64,000 nucleotides of DNA from Aquicoccus porphyridii. GTDB lineage: Bacteria; Pseudomonadota; Alphaproteobacteria; Rhodobacterales; Rhodobacteraceae. The stretch spans positions 37,962-101,961 of the forward strand of contig NZ_VINQ01000007.1 in NCBI RefSeq assembly GCF_008369105.1, in the 5' to 3' direction. Shown here piece by piece: positions 10,799-20,070 of the stretch. Position 1 is the stretch's first letter. Each line of letters starts with the position of its first letter. The notes under the pieces were generated by a model, which saw only the letters and a list, made by a program, of their open reading frames with translations, was not told the DNA's origin and did not search any database. The translations under genes were made by a program, and so were the position numbers.

Positions 10799-12337
10799 TT
10801 ACGCGAAGTCTGCGGCGAACTCGTCAATCGCGGTCTTCAGACGATCGGCGGCGTCTCCCTTGATCTTCGGATCTTCATTGGTGATCCAGTCAAGGACATC
10901 CTTTCGCTTGCTGCGCATATGGGCCAGGAGTCCGGCCTCGAACCGGTTCACATCGCCCAGATCCAGCTTGTCGAGATAGCCGTTGGTCCCGGCAAAGATC
11001 ACCACGACAATCTCGGCATTGGTCAACGGCTCATATTGTGGCTGCTTCATCAGCTCGGTCAGGCGCGCACCACGGTTCAGCAATCTTTGCGTCGCCGCAT
11101 CGAGATCCGAACCGAACTGCGCAAAGGCCGCCATCTCGCGATACTGCGCCAGTTCGAGTTTGACCGGCCCGGCGACCGAGTTCATTGCCTTGGTCTGGGC
11201 CGAACCACCGACGCGGCTCACCGAAAGGCCGGTGTTCACGGCCGGACGAACGCCCTGATAGAACAGGTCGGTTTCGAGGAAGATCTGACCGTCGGTGATC
11301 GAGATCACGTTGGTCGGGATAAAGGCCGAAATGTCGCCGGCCTGCGTCTCGATGATCGGCAGCGCGGTCAGCGAACCCGCACCATGATCCTCGTTGAACT
11401 TGGCCGACCGCTCCAGAAGCCGCGAGTGCAGATAGAACACGTCGCCCGGATAAGCTTCGCGGCCCGGCGGGCGGCGCAGCAGGAGCGACATCTGGCGATA
11501 GGCCACGGCCTGCTTGGAAAGGTCATCATAGATGATCAGCGCGTGACGCCCATTGTCGCGGAAATGTTCGGCCATCGCGGTCGCGGAATAAGGCGCGAGG
11601 AACTGCATCGGCGCCGGGTCGGACGCGGTGGCCGCCACCACGATCGAATATTCGATCGCGCCGGTCTCTTCGAGCTTCTTCACAAGCTGCGCCACGGTCG
11701 AGCGTTTCTGTCCGATGGCAACGTAAACGCAATAGAGCTTCTTGCTCTCGTCGTCGCCGGCCGCATCGTTATAGGCTTTCTGGTTGAGGATCGTATCCAG
11801 CGCCACGGCGGTCTTGCCGGTCTGGCGGTCGCCGATGATCAACTCGCGCTGGCCGCGCCCGATCGGGATCATCGAGTCGACGGCCTTGAGGCCGGTTGCC
11901 ATCGGCTCATGCACCGACTTGCGCGGAATGATCCCCGGCGCCTTTACGTCGGCCAGACTGCGCTCGGACGTCTTGATCGGCCCCTTGCCGTCAATCGGGT
12001 TACCAAGACCATCGACCACGCGCCCCAAGAGCGCGTCACCCACAGGCACATCCACGATCGCGTTGGTGCGCTTGACAGTGTCGCCTTCCTTGATGTCACG
12101 GTCGGAGCCAAAGATCACGACACCCACGTTGTCGGCTTCAAGGTTCAGCGCCATGCCCCGGATACCGCCGGGGAATTCTACCATCTCGCCGGCCTGAACC
12201 TTGTCCAGCCCGTGAACGCGGGCAATCCCGTCACCCACCGACAGCACCCGGCCGATCTCGGCAACTTCGGCATCCTTGCCGAAATTCTTGATCTGGTCCT
12301 TCAGGATCGCAGAAATCTCTGCTGCTTGGATACCCAT
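10799..12337 (-). CDS. atpA: F1-ATPase alpha subunit
   Basis: The non-catalytic nucleotide-binding subunit of F1, 512 residues. The P-loop GDRQTGKT lies near residue 170 with upstream [16 protein letters not shown]-type strands and the arginine-finger region, [15 protein letters not shown], are intact, as is the N-terminal [16 protein letters not shown]. Length is normal. It abuts atpH directly (stop at 12338), which points to translational coupling. Confidence 0.97.
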   Translation of the reverse strand: MGIQAAEISAILKDQIKNFGKDAEVAEIGRVLSVGDGIARVHGLDKVQAGEMVEFPGGIRGMALNLEADNVGVVIFGSDRDIKEGDTVKRTNAIVDVPVGDALLGRVVDGLGNPIDGKGPIKTSERSLADVKAPGIIPRKSVHEPMATGLKAVDSMIPIGRGQRELIIGDRQTGKTAVALDTILNQKAYNDAAGDDESKKLYCVYVAIGQKRSTVAQLVKKLEETGAIEYSIVVAATASDPAPMQFLAPYSATAMAEHFRDNGRHALIIYDDLSKQAVAYRQMSLLLRRPPGREAYPGDVFYLHSRLLERSAKFNEDHGAGSLTALPIIETQAGDISAFIPTNVISITDGQIFLETDLFYQGVRPAVNTGLSVSRVGGSAQTKAMNSVAGPVKLELAQYREMAAFAQFGSDLDAATQRLLNRGARLTELMKQPQYEPLTNAEIVVVIFAGTNGYLDKLDLGDVNRFEAGLLAHMRSKRKDVLDWITNEDPKIKGDAADRLKTAIDEFAADFA

Positions 12338-12898
12338 TTATCCGACCTCTTTCATTGCGTTCTGGAGAGAATTCAGGCGCGAGCGGATCGACGTGTCGAT
12401 CATCTTCGAACCCACTTTGACGACAAGACCGCCGATGAGGCTTTCATCGACGGTCGCATTGATGATCACGTCCTTGCCGAAGCTGGACTTGAGCGATTTG
12501 GCAAGCTTGCCCTCCTGCGTCTTGGTCAGGGGCTTGGCACTCACCACGTCCGCGGCCACTTCGCCCTTGTCCTCGGCAATCGCGGCCCGCAGCGCCCGGA
12601 CAAGCTGTGGCAGAACGAAAAGCCGACGCTTGGAGGCCATCAGCGCAAGCGTGCTGCCCATCGTTTCCGACAGGCCCATCTTGTCCGCGATCGCGGCAAT
12701 CGCCTTGGCCTGCGCCTCGCGCGAATGAATCGGCGACGAGATCAGCGAATTGAAATCCGCGCTATCGGCCAGCGCGTCTTCAAGCGCGGTGATATCGCCT
12801 TCAAGCGCGGTCAAATTGTCGGATTCCTTGGCCAGTTCAAACACGGCCGTGGCATAGCGCGCGGCGATGCCGGTTGAGATCGAAGCTGGTTCGGACAC
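12338..12898 (-). CDS. atpH: F1-ATPase delta subunit
   Basis: The peripheral-stalk (OSCP-type) subunit that ties F1 to F0, 186 residues. The N-terminal domain starts [19 protein letters not shown], and the C-terminal [19 protein letters not shown] with [19 protein letters not shown] is highly conserved. The GTG at 12898 is chosen: GGAAGG lies six bases upstream, and longer forms add a proline/arginine-rich tail. It is the first gene of the minus-strand F1 operon. As is common in Rhodobacteraceae, the F0 genes are not here. Confidence 0.93.
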   Translation of the reverse strand: MSEPASISTGIAARYATAVFELAKESDNLTALEGDITALEDALADSADFNSLISSPIHSREAQAKAIAAIADKMGLSETMGSTLALMASKRRLFVLPQLVRALRAAIAEDKGEVAADVVSAKPLTKTQEGKLAKSLKSSFGKDVIINATVDESLIGGLVVKVGSKMIDTSIRSRLNSLQNAMKEVG

Positions 12899-13391
12899 GT
12901 CCACCCTTCCGATTTTCTGGCCCCGGTTTGACATACCACACACGGCGCAGAGCCTTGGCTCCTGCCGCGTGGCATCCGGGGGTGTTGGTCGCCTTGCTCT
13001 CGCAAAACGTCGAAATCGGGGCGGGTGTAGCAGAGCCCATCGCACCTAGCAACCTGCTATAGCTGAATTGCCTAGCCTACAACATTACATGTTTTCAAAC
13101 ACTTAATCAAAGTGCGGCCGATTGCGCGAAAAACAGGCACCGAAAAATGCGAGCATTCGGCCCGGTTTTCGCGATTCCTTGTCTTGGCAGCCACAATCCG
13201 GCGCCACAACCGTTAACGCTACCATCCGCTCAATCCCGCGCAAGCACCGGCAAGAACCCGCGCAAACGGGGGCATTTGCGCCATACGGACGATTTGACTC
13301 TGCCCTGCCGGGTCGCAAAACTGCTGCGCACCGGATGCGTCATGGCGCGCGGCGGGTTTCATGGTTTCTTCAGCCGTTCAAGAGTGCAGAC
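12899..13391. other. Divergent intergenic region upstream of atpH
   Basis: About 490 bases separate atpH (minus) from the hypothetical gene at 13392 (plus). The atp promoter must lie here; around 13040-13100 the minus strand is AT-rich with TTGAAA- and TATAGC-like elements, but no convincing sigma-70 pair can be assigned. A short CACTT/AAGTG inverted repeat spans 13099-13113. Open frames crossing the region look like spurious extensions. Confidence 0.4.
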
Positions 13392-14213
13392 ATGGACATC
13401 TCTCTCGCCTATCCCGGTCCACCCTGCGAGGTGCCGGGTTTCGATCCGGACGAGGACGTGCTCGTGATTGCCCTGCCCGATGCCTTGCTTGCCACATCCG
13501 CCCCCTGGCTCAGCCTGCATCACGACCACGCCGCCAATCGGCTCGACCTGACGGTCTCTCTGGCCGCCGATGCGCCGCCCCTCGTGATCCATCTGCCCGG
13601 CCTTGTCACCCTGCCCAGCGATGCGGTGGTGCTCTTGTCACTGAGCGACAGCAGGACGCTCGGGCCAGAACCCGCACCAGCGGCGCACCCGGCCCCTGCC
13701 AACACCACTGCCGCCGTGCTGACCGGCGAAGGGCTCTACCCGCCCGAAGAGGCCCCAGGCAGCGCACGACCATCGTCGCCCCCCACCCGGCACCGATTTG
13801 CCCCGCGCCACGACTGGCGGCGCGACGGTCCGCCACCCGAATGCTTTTTCGATCTCAGCCATCCTGACTCGGAGCTTTTGATCAAGCTGCCCCCTGCCAC
13901 ACAGGGCCCGGTCCATGCCATCCGCTTCAATGAAACAACCGCAAGCGCCGGTTCGAGCGACACCCACGGCTCGATCGTACTCATCCAGTCGCCACCCGGC
14001 AGCCCGCCGCTCTCGCCCGCGGCGCTCACCGCGAGATTCGCCACCAGCCTCGGTGCCCCCGATTTCCGCGCCATCGCGTGGATCTGGCTAGGCAACGAGG
14101 GGCATTTCACCGACCCCGCCAGCGGCGAAAGGCGCGCTTTTGGCCGGATCAACCACAACCCCACGCTCGCGATCACCGGCCCGATCGCCGGTTCGGTCGA
14201 GATCCGCCGCTGA
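13392..14213 (+). CDS. Hypothetical protein with proline-rich linker
   Basis: A 273-residue protein that I do not recognise. It has an N-terminal beta-rich segment (residues 1-90), a Pro/Ala/Ser-rich linker around 95-145, and a C-terminal half with LIQSPPGSPPLSPAALTARF and FRAIAWIWLGNEGHF. No signal peptide or membrane segment is visible. The ATG at 13392 is taken because upstream in-frame sequence has low coding quality; 13335 is an alternative. It ends 43 bases before the convergent methyltransferase gene. Confidence 0.65.
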   Translation: MDISLAYPGPPCEVPGFDPDEDVLVIALPDALLATSAPWLSLHHDHAANRLDLTVSLAADAPPLVIHLPGLVTLPSDAVVLLSLSDSRTLGPEPAPAAHPAPANTTAAVLTGEGLYPPEEAPGSARPSSPPTRHRFAPRHDWRRDGPPPECFFDLSHPDSELLIKLPPATQGPVHAIRFNETTASAGSSDTHGSIVLIQSPPGSPPLSPAALTARFATSLGAPDFRAIAWIWLGNEGHFTDPASGERRAFGRINHNPTLAITGPIAGSVEIRR

Positions 14214-14256
14214 TCCGCGTCACGGCCCGGTGGCGCACCCGGGTCGTCCCTGCCGC

Positions 14257-14994
14257 CTATGCCGGTTTGACCTCGGGCTTGGGGTCGAGGATCGAGATCG
14301 GCCGCCGGACCCGCACGCCCAGTCCCCCGCTCGGCGCAGGCACCCGCTTCGAGGCTTCCACCATCAGGACGCCGCCCGGTGCAATCATCGGCACCGATCG
14401 GCCCACCCGCTCCCAGAAGGCGGCGGTCCTGCGCCAGAACCGTCGTGCGCTCGGCGGCTGATAGAGCGTGGTGCGCTGCTCTCCGGCCAGGAATCCATGC
14501 GCCTTGAGCTGCGCATCAAGCTGGCCCAGTGTGTAAGGTCGCCCATAGCCGAAAGGCGTGCTGTCATTGCGACTCCAAAGCCCGGCCCGGTTGGGCAGGA
14601 TAAAGAGCGCCTTTCCCCCCGGCCCCAGCACCCGATAGCATTCCTGCAACACCGCGCTCGGCATTTCACTGGTCTCCAGCCCGTGCAACACAACGAGCTT
14701 GTCGACCCGCCCGGTTTCGATCGGCCAATAGGTCTCTTCGCTCAGAACACTCACATTTGGCATCCCCGCGGGCCAGGCCATTACCCCCTGCGGCCCTGGC
14801 ATCAACGCCACCACGCGCCGCGCCTCACCCAGATAGGGCCGCAACAGCGGCACGGCAAAGCCAAACCCCACCACCGTCTGGCCCTTGGCCTCGGGCCAGA
14901 ATTCGAGCATCTGCTGCCGGATCACCTCCTGCGCCGCCCGCCCCAATGTGCTGCGGTAATAGAAGTTGCGCAGATCCTGCACATCAAGATGCAT
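14257..14994 (-). CDS. Class I SAM-dependent methyltransferase
   Basis: A 245-residue predicted methyltransferase of the Methyltransf_11 kind, substrate unknown. The first Rossmann strand with the glycine motif is [11 protein letters not shown] near residue 41, the post-I acidic region is replaced by [14 protein letters not shown], and motif IV/V appear as [11 protein letters not shown] and [25 protein letters not shown]. The usual GxGxG is degenerate (GFGFA), as in a group of alphaproteobacterial orphans next to gloB. It is divergent from gloB with a 62-base gap, so the two may share a regulatory region. Confidence 0.75.
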   Translation of the reverse strand: MHLDVQDLRNFYYRSTLGRAAQEVIRQQMLEFWPEAKGQTVVGFGFAVPLLRPYLGEARRVVALMPGPQGVMAWPAGMPNVSVLSEETYWPIETGRVDKLVVLHGLETSEMPSAVLQECYRVLGPGGKALFILPNRAGLWSRNDSTPFGYGRPYTLGQLDAQLKAHGFLAGEQRTTLYQPPSARRFWRRTAAFWERVGRSVPMIAPGGVLMVEASKRVPAPSGGLGVRVRRPISILDPKPEVKPA

Positions 14995-15056
14995 TGCAGC
15001 CCGGCTCCGGATCGGTCACTCTGGCCCCCACAATATCAACAGGAGCGCGAAACGCC

Positions 15057-15827
15057 ATGGCCTTCGACCTCGTGACCATCCCCTGTCTTGCAGACAATTA
15101 TGCCTTTCTGGTGCATGACCCCGACACCGGCGATACCGCCGTGGTGGACGTGCCCGAGGCCGCACCCATCGCCGCCGAACTGGCAAGCCGCGGCTGGACT
15201 CTCACTCATGTATTGCTCACCCATCATCATCACGATCACGTCGAAGGGCTGGACGCGCTGAAACGGGACTGGCCCGAGGCCGTGGTGATCGGCGCCGCCG
15301 CCGACGCCCACCGCCTGCCGCCGCTCGATCTCAGGGTAAAAGAAGGCGAAACCATTACCGTTGGTATCGAATGGATCGGCGTGATCGACGTGCCCGGCCA
15401 TACCGTGGGCCATATCGCCTATCATTTCCCCGAATCGGGCTATGCCTTCACCGGCGACAGCCTGATGGCGCTGGGGTGCGGGCGGCTGTTCGAGGGGACC
15501 GCTGCGCAAATGTTTGACAGCCTGTCGAAGATCGCCGCTCTCGCGCCCGACACGCTGATCTGTTCGGGCCATGAATACACCGCCGCCAACGCCCGCTTCG
15601 CGCTCTCCATCGAGCCCGACAACCCGGCGCTGCAACAACGCGCCAGGGAAATCGAGGCCACCCGCGCCGAGGGCGGCTTTACCGTGCCTTCCACCCTGCA
15701 ACTGGAACTCGACACCAACCCCTTCCTGCGCGGCCATGTCGCCGAGGTGCAGAATACCGTCGGACTGAACGGTGCCGACCCCGCCGACGTCTTCGCCGCC
15801 GTCCGCAAGGCAAAGGACAGTTTTTGA
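15057..15827 (+). CDS. gloB: Hydroxyacylglutathione hydrolase (glyoxalase II)
   Basis: It hydrolyses S-D-lactoylglutathione to lactate and glutathione in methylglyoxal detoxification. The 256-residue metallo-beta-lactamase-fold enzyme has the metal motif THHHHDHVEG near residue 55, the second histidine in VPGHTVGHIAYHF, the bridging Asp in FTGDSLMALGCGRLFEGT, and the C-terminal CSGHEYTAANARFAL glutathione-binding segment. The start at 15057 has an AGGAG site ten bases upstream. Confidence 0.93.
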   Translation: MAFDLVTIPCLADNYAFLVHDPDTGDTAVVDVPEAAPIAAELASRGWTLTHVLLTHHHHDHVEGLDALKRDWPEAVVIGAAADAHRLPPLDLRVKEGETITVGIEWIGVIDVPGHTVGHIAYHFPESGYAFTGDSLMALGCGRLFEGTAAQMFDSLSKIAALAPDTLICSGHEYTAANARFALSIEPDNPALQQRAREIEATRAEGGFTVPSTLQLELDTNPFLRGHVAEVQNTVGLNGADPADVFAAVRKAKDSF

Positions 15828-15988
15828 GTGCTGCCAGCCGTCGGACAAACCGATCACGATTTTATCTTCGTATCTAGGCACACCCGGTATGTACGTTTCC
15901 GCCCCCAAAACGGGGAATTGCATCGATCGGCGCCATTTCTTTTCATTGCCCCTTGTCCCTGCCCCGGCAGATCATTAAACGGGTCAGC

Positions 15989-16078
15989 GGAGACGTGGCC
16001 GAGTGGTCGAAGGCGCTCCCCTGCTAAGGGAGTAGGCGGGAAACCGCCTCGAGGGTTCGAATCCCTTCGTCTCCGCCA
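15989..16078 (+). tRNA. tRNA-Ser (anticodon GCU)
   Basis: A 90-base class II tRNA with encoded CCA. The acceptor GGAGACG pairs with CGTCTCC (16068-16074), the anticodon GCT is at 16023-16025 inside a CTCCC/GGGAG stem, and a long variable arm (GGCGGGAAACCGCC) precedes the T arm GAGGGTTCGAATCCCTT. It reads AGC/AGU serine codons. The island integrase gene begins about 150 bases downstream and the tRNA 3' end serves as attachment site; the gene stays intact. Confidence 0.97.
16063..16078 (+). repeat. attL: tRNA-Ser 3' end attachment site
   Basis: These 16 bases (CCCTTCGTCTCCGCCA) are the T-arm end, acceptor strand and CCA of tRNA-Ser. They recur exactly and in direct orientation at 42403-42418, with mismatches right outside on both sides. 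Together with the adjacent integrase this marks a site-specific insertion. Confidence 0.85.
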
Positions 16079-16226
16079 CCCACCATTTTCATTGAACCCT
16101 ATGGGGCTGCTTGATAGCGTATAAGTTACTGAACTTATGCGCTCATCTGCGTTCGTTGATTTCATTGGCTTCGTTTCGATTGCGCTCGGTTCTATTCATT
16201 TGGTGGTACGAACTGTGGTATTTTCT

Positions 16227-17405
16227 ATGGCTTATACCTCGGGAAAGCTGACGAAGAATCTGGTCCGAACGCTCGGCCCTGGGCGGCATGGCGACGGCCA
16301 CGGGCTCTATCTGGTGGTCGATCCATCCGGCGCGCGGCGCTGGATCGTCCGCGTCACGGTGAAGGGACAGCGGAATAGGCAGGGAAAGCCACTCCGCACC
16401 GATTTCGGCCTCGGCGGTGCTGACGTGGTGACACTCAACGTGGCTCGCGAACGCGCCCTGGAGTATCGCCGTCTTGCCAAGCAGGGCCTCAACCCGAAAT
16501 ACCACAAGGACCAGGACGTGCCCTGTTTTGAAGAGGTCGCCCGGCAGGTTCATATCGAGCGCCTGCCGACCTGGAAGAACCCGAAGCACGGACAACAGTG
16601 GATCACCACGCTTGCCGACTATGCTTTCCCCGAGATCGGCAGGATGCCCGTCTCGGATATCGATCAGCCAGAAATCTTGCAGGTATTGTCCCCGATTTGG
16701 ACCGAGAAGCACGAAACCGCGCGCAGGGTCGCACAGCGGATGAAAACAGTCCTCGATGTGGCCCGGTCGCGCGGTTACCGCGAAGGCGAAAACCCCGTGA
16801 CGGTCGTGATGGACGCCCGTGTGCTGCCGCGCGTGAAGGCGAAGGTGAAACACCACAACGCGATGCGCTGGCAGGATGTGCCCGCATTCTACGCGCAGCT
16901 CTCGCAACAAAGCGGGATGGCGGCCAAGGCGTTGATGTTCACCTGCCTGACCGGGTGCCGAACTAGCGAGGTGCTGCAAGCCGTTTGGGAGGAGTTTGAC
17001 TTTGACGACCTGATTTGGACGATCCCCGAAGAGCGCACCAAGACGGGGGCCGAACACCGCGTCCCGCTTACAGATCAGATGTTGGCAATCATCGAGCCAT
17101 TGAAGGCATTGCGCTCTGAATGCGTCTTTGAAGGCCAGCGCCGACACAAGCCGCTCTCGAACATGTCGATGCTGATGCTGCTACGACGCATGGAGATCGA
17201 GGGTGTGACCGTACACGGGTTCAGATCAGCGTTTAGGGATTGGGCTGCTGAGGAGAGCAATCACCCGCGCGAGGTGGCGGAAATGAGCTTGGGGCACAAG
17301 GTGGGCTCGGAGGTTGAACGGGCCTATGCGCGAAGCGACTTGTTGAGCAAGCGGCGAGAACTGATGGAGGGTTGGAATGCATATATTCGGTTCTCCGGAG
17401 TATGA
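16227..17405 (+). CDS. Tyrosine-type site-specific integrase (P4-like)
   Basis: A 392-residue tyrosine recombinase. An N-terminal DUF4102-like arm-binding domain (LVRTLGPGRHGDGHGLYLVV) is followed by a SAM-like core-binding domain (residues 95-200) and the catalytic domain. The active-site set is complete: Arg245 in TGCRTSEVL, His330 and Arg333 in VHGFRSAF, His357 in GHKV and Tyr367 in ERAYARS. An in-frame ATG at 16137 would add a hydrophobic leader untypical of the family, so 16227 is preferred. Its place next to tRNA-Ser fits integration into the tRNA 3' end. Confidence 0.93.
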   Translation: MAYTSGKLTKNLVRTLGPGRHGDGHGLYLVVDPSGARRWIVRVTVKGQRNRQGKPLRTDFGLGGADVVTLNVARERALEYRRLAKQGLNPKYHKDQDVPCFEEVARQVHIERLPTWKNPKHGQQWITTLADYAFPEIGRMPVSDIDQPEILQVLSPIWTEKHETARRVAQRMKTVLDVARSRGYREGENPVTVVMDARVLPRVKAKVKHHNAMRWQDVPAFYAQLSQQSGMAAKALMFTCLTGCRTSEVLQAVWEEFDFDDLIWTIPEERTKTGAEHRVPLTDQMLAIIEPLKALRSECVFEGQRRHKPLSNMSMLMLLRRMEIEGVTVHGFRSAFRDWAAEESNHPREVAEMSLGHKVGSEVERAYARSDLLSKRRELMEGWNAYIRFSGV

Positions 17406-18168
17406 ACGGTTTTATGAGATGATCGACGAACTGGATTCCTCGCGAAATCCCATGCTCAGGAGAATGCAATCATCACAACGCAGACGCCTGCCCAAATGGT
17501 GGCCAGAAGATGGGTTGGGACTGGATCGCGCGAGCCCGTTCTTCCAGGACTATGTGGGAGTCGTGAAAGAGCTGAATCACTTCCTTGAAGACTTGTATGA
17601 GACCAAGTTTTGCAAGTTTGAAAAGTACAAACTTGCCGTAGCAATGCACGGCGTCTTGGCGCCGAGATTTTCCTTGGGACCAAATCAGCTTGATCGGGGG
17701 CGTCAGACGCAAGTTCTGAAGCAATTGGGAAAAGCTCACCGGGACTTGTCTAAAGCAATAAATACGCTTCGTTCGCTACCTTACCCCGCGAACCTTCAGG
17801 TAAATCCCGTCCTCGATGATCTTATTCACCAGCAGGGCCTTAGAAAGATCGAAAGGTTGCAATCTTTCTATCAGTATCAAAAGGCGCAGGTGCAATCCAA
17901 AGCAAACGAAAGGGCGGTTGTCCTTGCTCGATTTCTGCGGATCGGATTTGAAAGGTACACAAGCACTGTATGTCGGGCATCCAAAGACTCCGACGGATAT
18001 ATCTGCTCCGCCTTCGCGCTCGGCGTGGAGAGACTGTTCCATCATATCGGCTTGGAAGTGGATGCTTTTGAGCCGGCGCGTCAAGCACTCTCCGACGGCG
18101 ATGATGAGTTCTTCACTTGGGCTGTTTTGTTGCTACTGGAAGACCCATACATGGCGATAACTCTGTAG
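17377..18168 (+). CDS. Hypothetical island protein overlapping the integrase
   Basis: A 263-residue protein of unknown function, rich in helices, without membrane segments or recognised motifs. It begins 29 bases inside the integrase 3' end in another frame, so it is probably translated from the same transcript. Features are a basic RRMQSSQRRRLPKWWPEDG segment near residue 28 and an acidic C terminus (LSDGDDEFFTWAVLLLLED). It has lower GC than the integrase. Integrase-coupled genes of this kind are common in alphaproteobacterial islands, but a directionality or superinfection role is only conjecture. Confidence 0.65.
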   Translation: MHIFGSPEYERFYEMIDELDSSRNPMLRRMQSSQRRRLPKWWPEDGLGLDRASPFFQDYVGVVKELNHFLEDLYETKFCKFEKYKLAVAMHGVLAPRFSLGPNQLDRGRQTQVLKQLGKAHRDLSKAINTLRSLPYPANLQVNPVLDDLIHQQGLRKIERLQSFYQYQKAQVQSKANERAVVLARFLRIGFERYTSTVCRASKDSDGYICSAFALGVERLFHHIGLEVDAFEPARQALSDGDDEFFTWAVLLLLEDPYMAITL

Positions 18169-18275
18169 CAAATTTTTTTATTGGCGCTCAGTTTGGACAG
18201 CTTCGGCGCATTCCAGCACAATCAGACGCAACCGAACCGTAAAGCGAAGCGGAAACTGGAGGCGACTGAGATTCC

Positions 18276-18479
18276 ATGGAAGTGTTTGATAATAAGCGTG
18301 TCTACGACGACAGTGACGAAGAGCTGGATCTGATTGCTCCTAAAGCAAAGCGCGCTCAATGGCGCCACCGAAGGGTTGGACCTGCATGGATCAAATTCGG
18401 ACGTCGAGTCAAATATCTCGGCAGTGATCTGAACGCATACGTCGAAGATAATCGCGTTTCTCCAGGCGACGTGGCCTAG
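18276..18479 (+). CDS. AlpA/excisionase-like helix-turn-helix protein
   Basis: A 67-residue basic DNA-binding protein. The C-terminal half (GPAWIKFGRRVKYLGSDLNAYVEDNRV) is the wing of the AlpA/HTH_17 family, whose members act as excisionases or integrase activators. The N-terminal half is diverged (DEELDLIAPKAKRAQWRHRR), matching the first helices only loosely. The ribosome site is weak (GGAGG 13 bases upstream). Given its place between the integrase and the replication/mobilization genes, an excisionase or switch regulator is likely. Confidence 0.65.
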   Translation: MEVFDNKRVYDDSDEELDLIAPKAKRAQWRHRRVGPAWIKFGRRVKYLGSDLNAYVEDNRVSPGDVA

Positions 18480-18718
18480 GGAAGAAAAGCAAAACCCCGC
18501 ACCGGGCGGAGCCTTGCTTGGATTTCTTGCGCACCTGAAGTCTAAGTACAAGCCGCCCCATAATTCAACCCATACCTGATGCCGTCCTCGGCATTTTCAG
18601 CCACGTATTGCGGGCTGTGGGGAGAGGCTTGCCTAATGAGAAACAAGAACGAGCACGACAGCACCATTCCAAAGGCTGACCACGCCGAAAGCGCGATGCC
18701 GTGTCCTGGTGGAACGTC

Positions 18719-19588
18719 ATGAGTTGGAAAGTGGCAAACCTCTGCGCCGAGAGGAAGTTCGGCAGCCCCGTGCGTAAGCAGATCATCATGTTCCTGGCCG
18801 ACAAGGCGAGCGACGATGGATCGGGCATCTGGTGTTCGAAAGGCACGGTCCAGCGCCACACCGAGTTGGGCGAGTCCACAGTCAAACGGACCATCACCGA
18901 ATTCCTGCGCGAGGGCATTCTGGTCGAGACCGGACGGCGCCCCTGCAAGAACGGCTACACGGTGATCTATCGGATCGTTCTGGGTGTGGTGAACGGCCTG
19001 GAAACGATCTCCGAACCGGACGACGAGCCCGAGTTTTCGACGGGGTCCACAGCGGACGGGGTTCCGCATGGCCCCGGAACGGGGTCCGCCCTGGACGGGG
19101 TACCGGGTCCAGAGCGGACCCCAAACCATCCTAAAACCATCCAGAAACCACCTACGCGCGCGAGCGCGCGCGAGGCGGAGGACCAGGATTTCGAGAAAGC
19201 ATGGAGCGCGTACCCAGAGGATCGGCGCCGGAACAAGGATACCTGCCGCCAGCACTTCGAGCGGGCCATCGAGGACGGCACGACTGCCGAGGAATTTATC
19301 AACGCGGTCCGAGCCTATGCGACCGAGACCGAAGGCTACACCCGCTCTAAGGTTTGTTTCTCGGACAACTGGTTCCGGGAGAGCCGTTGGCAGCGATTTG
19401 TCGAGGAGGCCCGCGAAGCGCAAATCGGCGCCGCCGAACTTGAGGGAAAGCACTTTCGACAACTCGCCGGGTGGGTCAGGGAGCGGCACGGCTTGTGCAA
19501 GCATATCTCCCGCGCCCAAGCCGGTGAACTGCTATCGCTTGGGCTGGTCTCCGAGCCAGAGCTTCGCCGTGCGGAGGTGGCATGGTGA
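18719..19588 (+). CDS. Winged-helix replication-initiator-like protein
   Basis: A 289-residue protein starting with a winged-helix DNA-binding region (residues 1-75: SPVRKQIIMFLADKASDDG, WCSKGTVQRHTELGESTVKR, EGILVETGRRPC). A Gly/Pro-rich linker (about 95-150) and a helical C-terminal domain (FEKAWSAYPEDRRRNKDTCRQHFERA) follow. The layout resembles helix-turn-helix proteins encoded ahead of mob genes in plasmids and islands, thought to act in replication initiation or mob control. An in-frame ATG at 18701 is an alternative start. Its stop overlaps mobC. Confidence 0.65.
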   Translation: MSWKVANLCAERKFGSPVRKQIIMFLADKASDDGSGIWCSKGTVQRHTELGESTVKRTITEFLREGILVETGRRPCKNGYTVIYRIVLGVVNGLETISEPDDEPEFSTGSTADGVPHGPGTGSALDGVPGPERTPNHPKTIQKPPTRASAREAEDQDFEKAWSAYPEDRRRNKDTCRQHFERAIEDGTTAEEFINAVRAYATETEGYTRSKVCFSDNWFRESRWQRFVEEAREAQIGAAELEGKHFRQLAGWVRERHGLCKHISRAQAGELLSLGLVSEPELRRAEVAW

Positions 19589-20070
19589 CCTCGAACATCA
19601 AGCAGTCTGAGCAAAGAGCAAGGCGACCCGGTTCTAGGTCTTCGACCGTCGAACCGGGGCCTTGCGAGGGGCGGCACGCCTCCCCTTCGAACCCCAACCG
19701 GACCGCGCGGGGCGCGGTCCCCTCGGAGAAGCAGGAAGCCGTGTTCTTCTACTGCTCCTCCAAGGAAAAGGCGCTGATCCGGCAGGCCGCTGCGGATCGC
19801 GGGCTGTCCATGTCCGCCATGCTTCGGCAACTCGCCACCGGCGCGGCTCCGAAGCGGCGCAAGCCTGCGCCCCGTGTCGATCCCGCGCTTGTTCTGGCTG
19901 TGTCCCGCTACGGCGGGAACCTCAACCAGATTGCGCGGTGGCTCAACACGGCGACCCGCACGGGCCGGGCCAGCGAGGTCGAGGCCCTGCGCGTGGCGGC
20001 GGCGCTGGTCGGCATCGAGCGGCGGCTGGCGGAGATCGTCGCCCAGCACCGGAGACCGACCGGATGCTGA
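19582..20070 (+). CDS. mobC: MobC-family relaxosome accessory protein
   Basis: A 162-residue protein. A disordered basic N terminus leads to a ribbon-helix-helix-like region (EKALIRQAAADRGLSMSAMLRQLATG, residues 65-90) and the MobC helix LVLAVSRYGGNLNQIARWLNTATR with VAAALVGIERRLAEIV. MobC proteins bind oriT and help the relaxase melt and nick DNA. It overlaps the preceding gene by seven bases and the relaxase start by seven, so the mob genes form one unit. Confidence 0.82.
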   Translation: MVTSNIKQSEQRARRPGSRSSTVEPGPCEGRHASPSNPNRTARGAVPSEKQEAVFFYCSSKEKALIRQAAADRGLSMSAMLRQLATGAAPKRRKPAPRVDPALVLAVSRYGGNLNQIARWLNTATRTGRASEVEALRVAAALVGIERRLAEIVAQHRRPTGC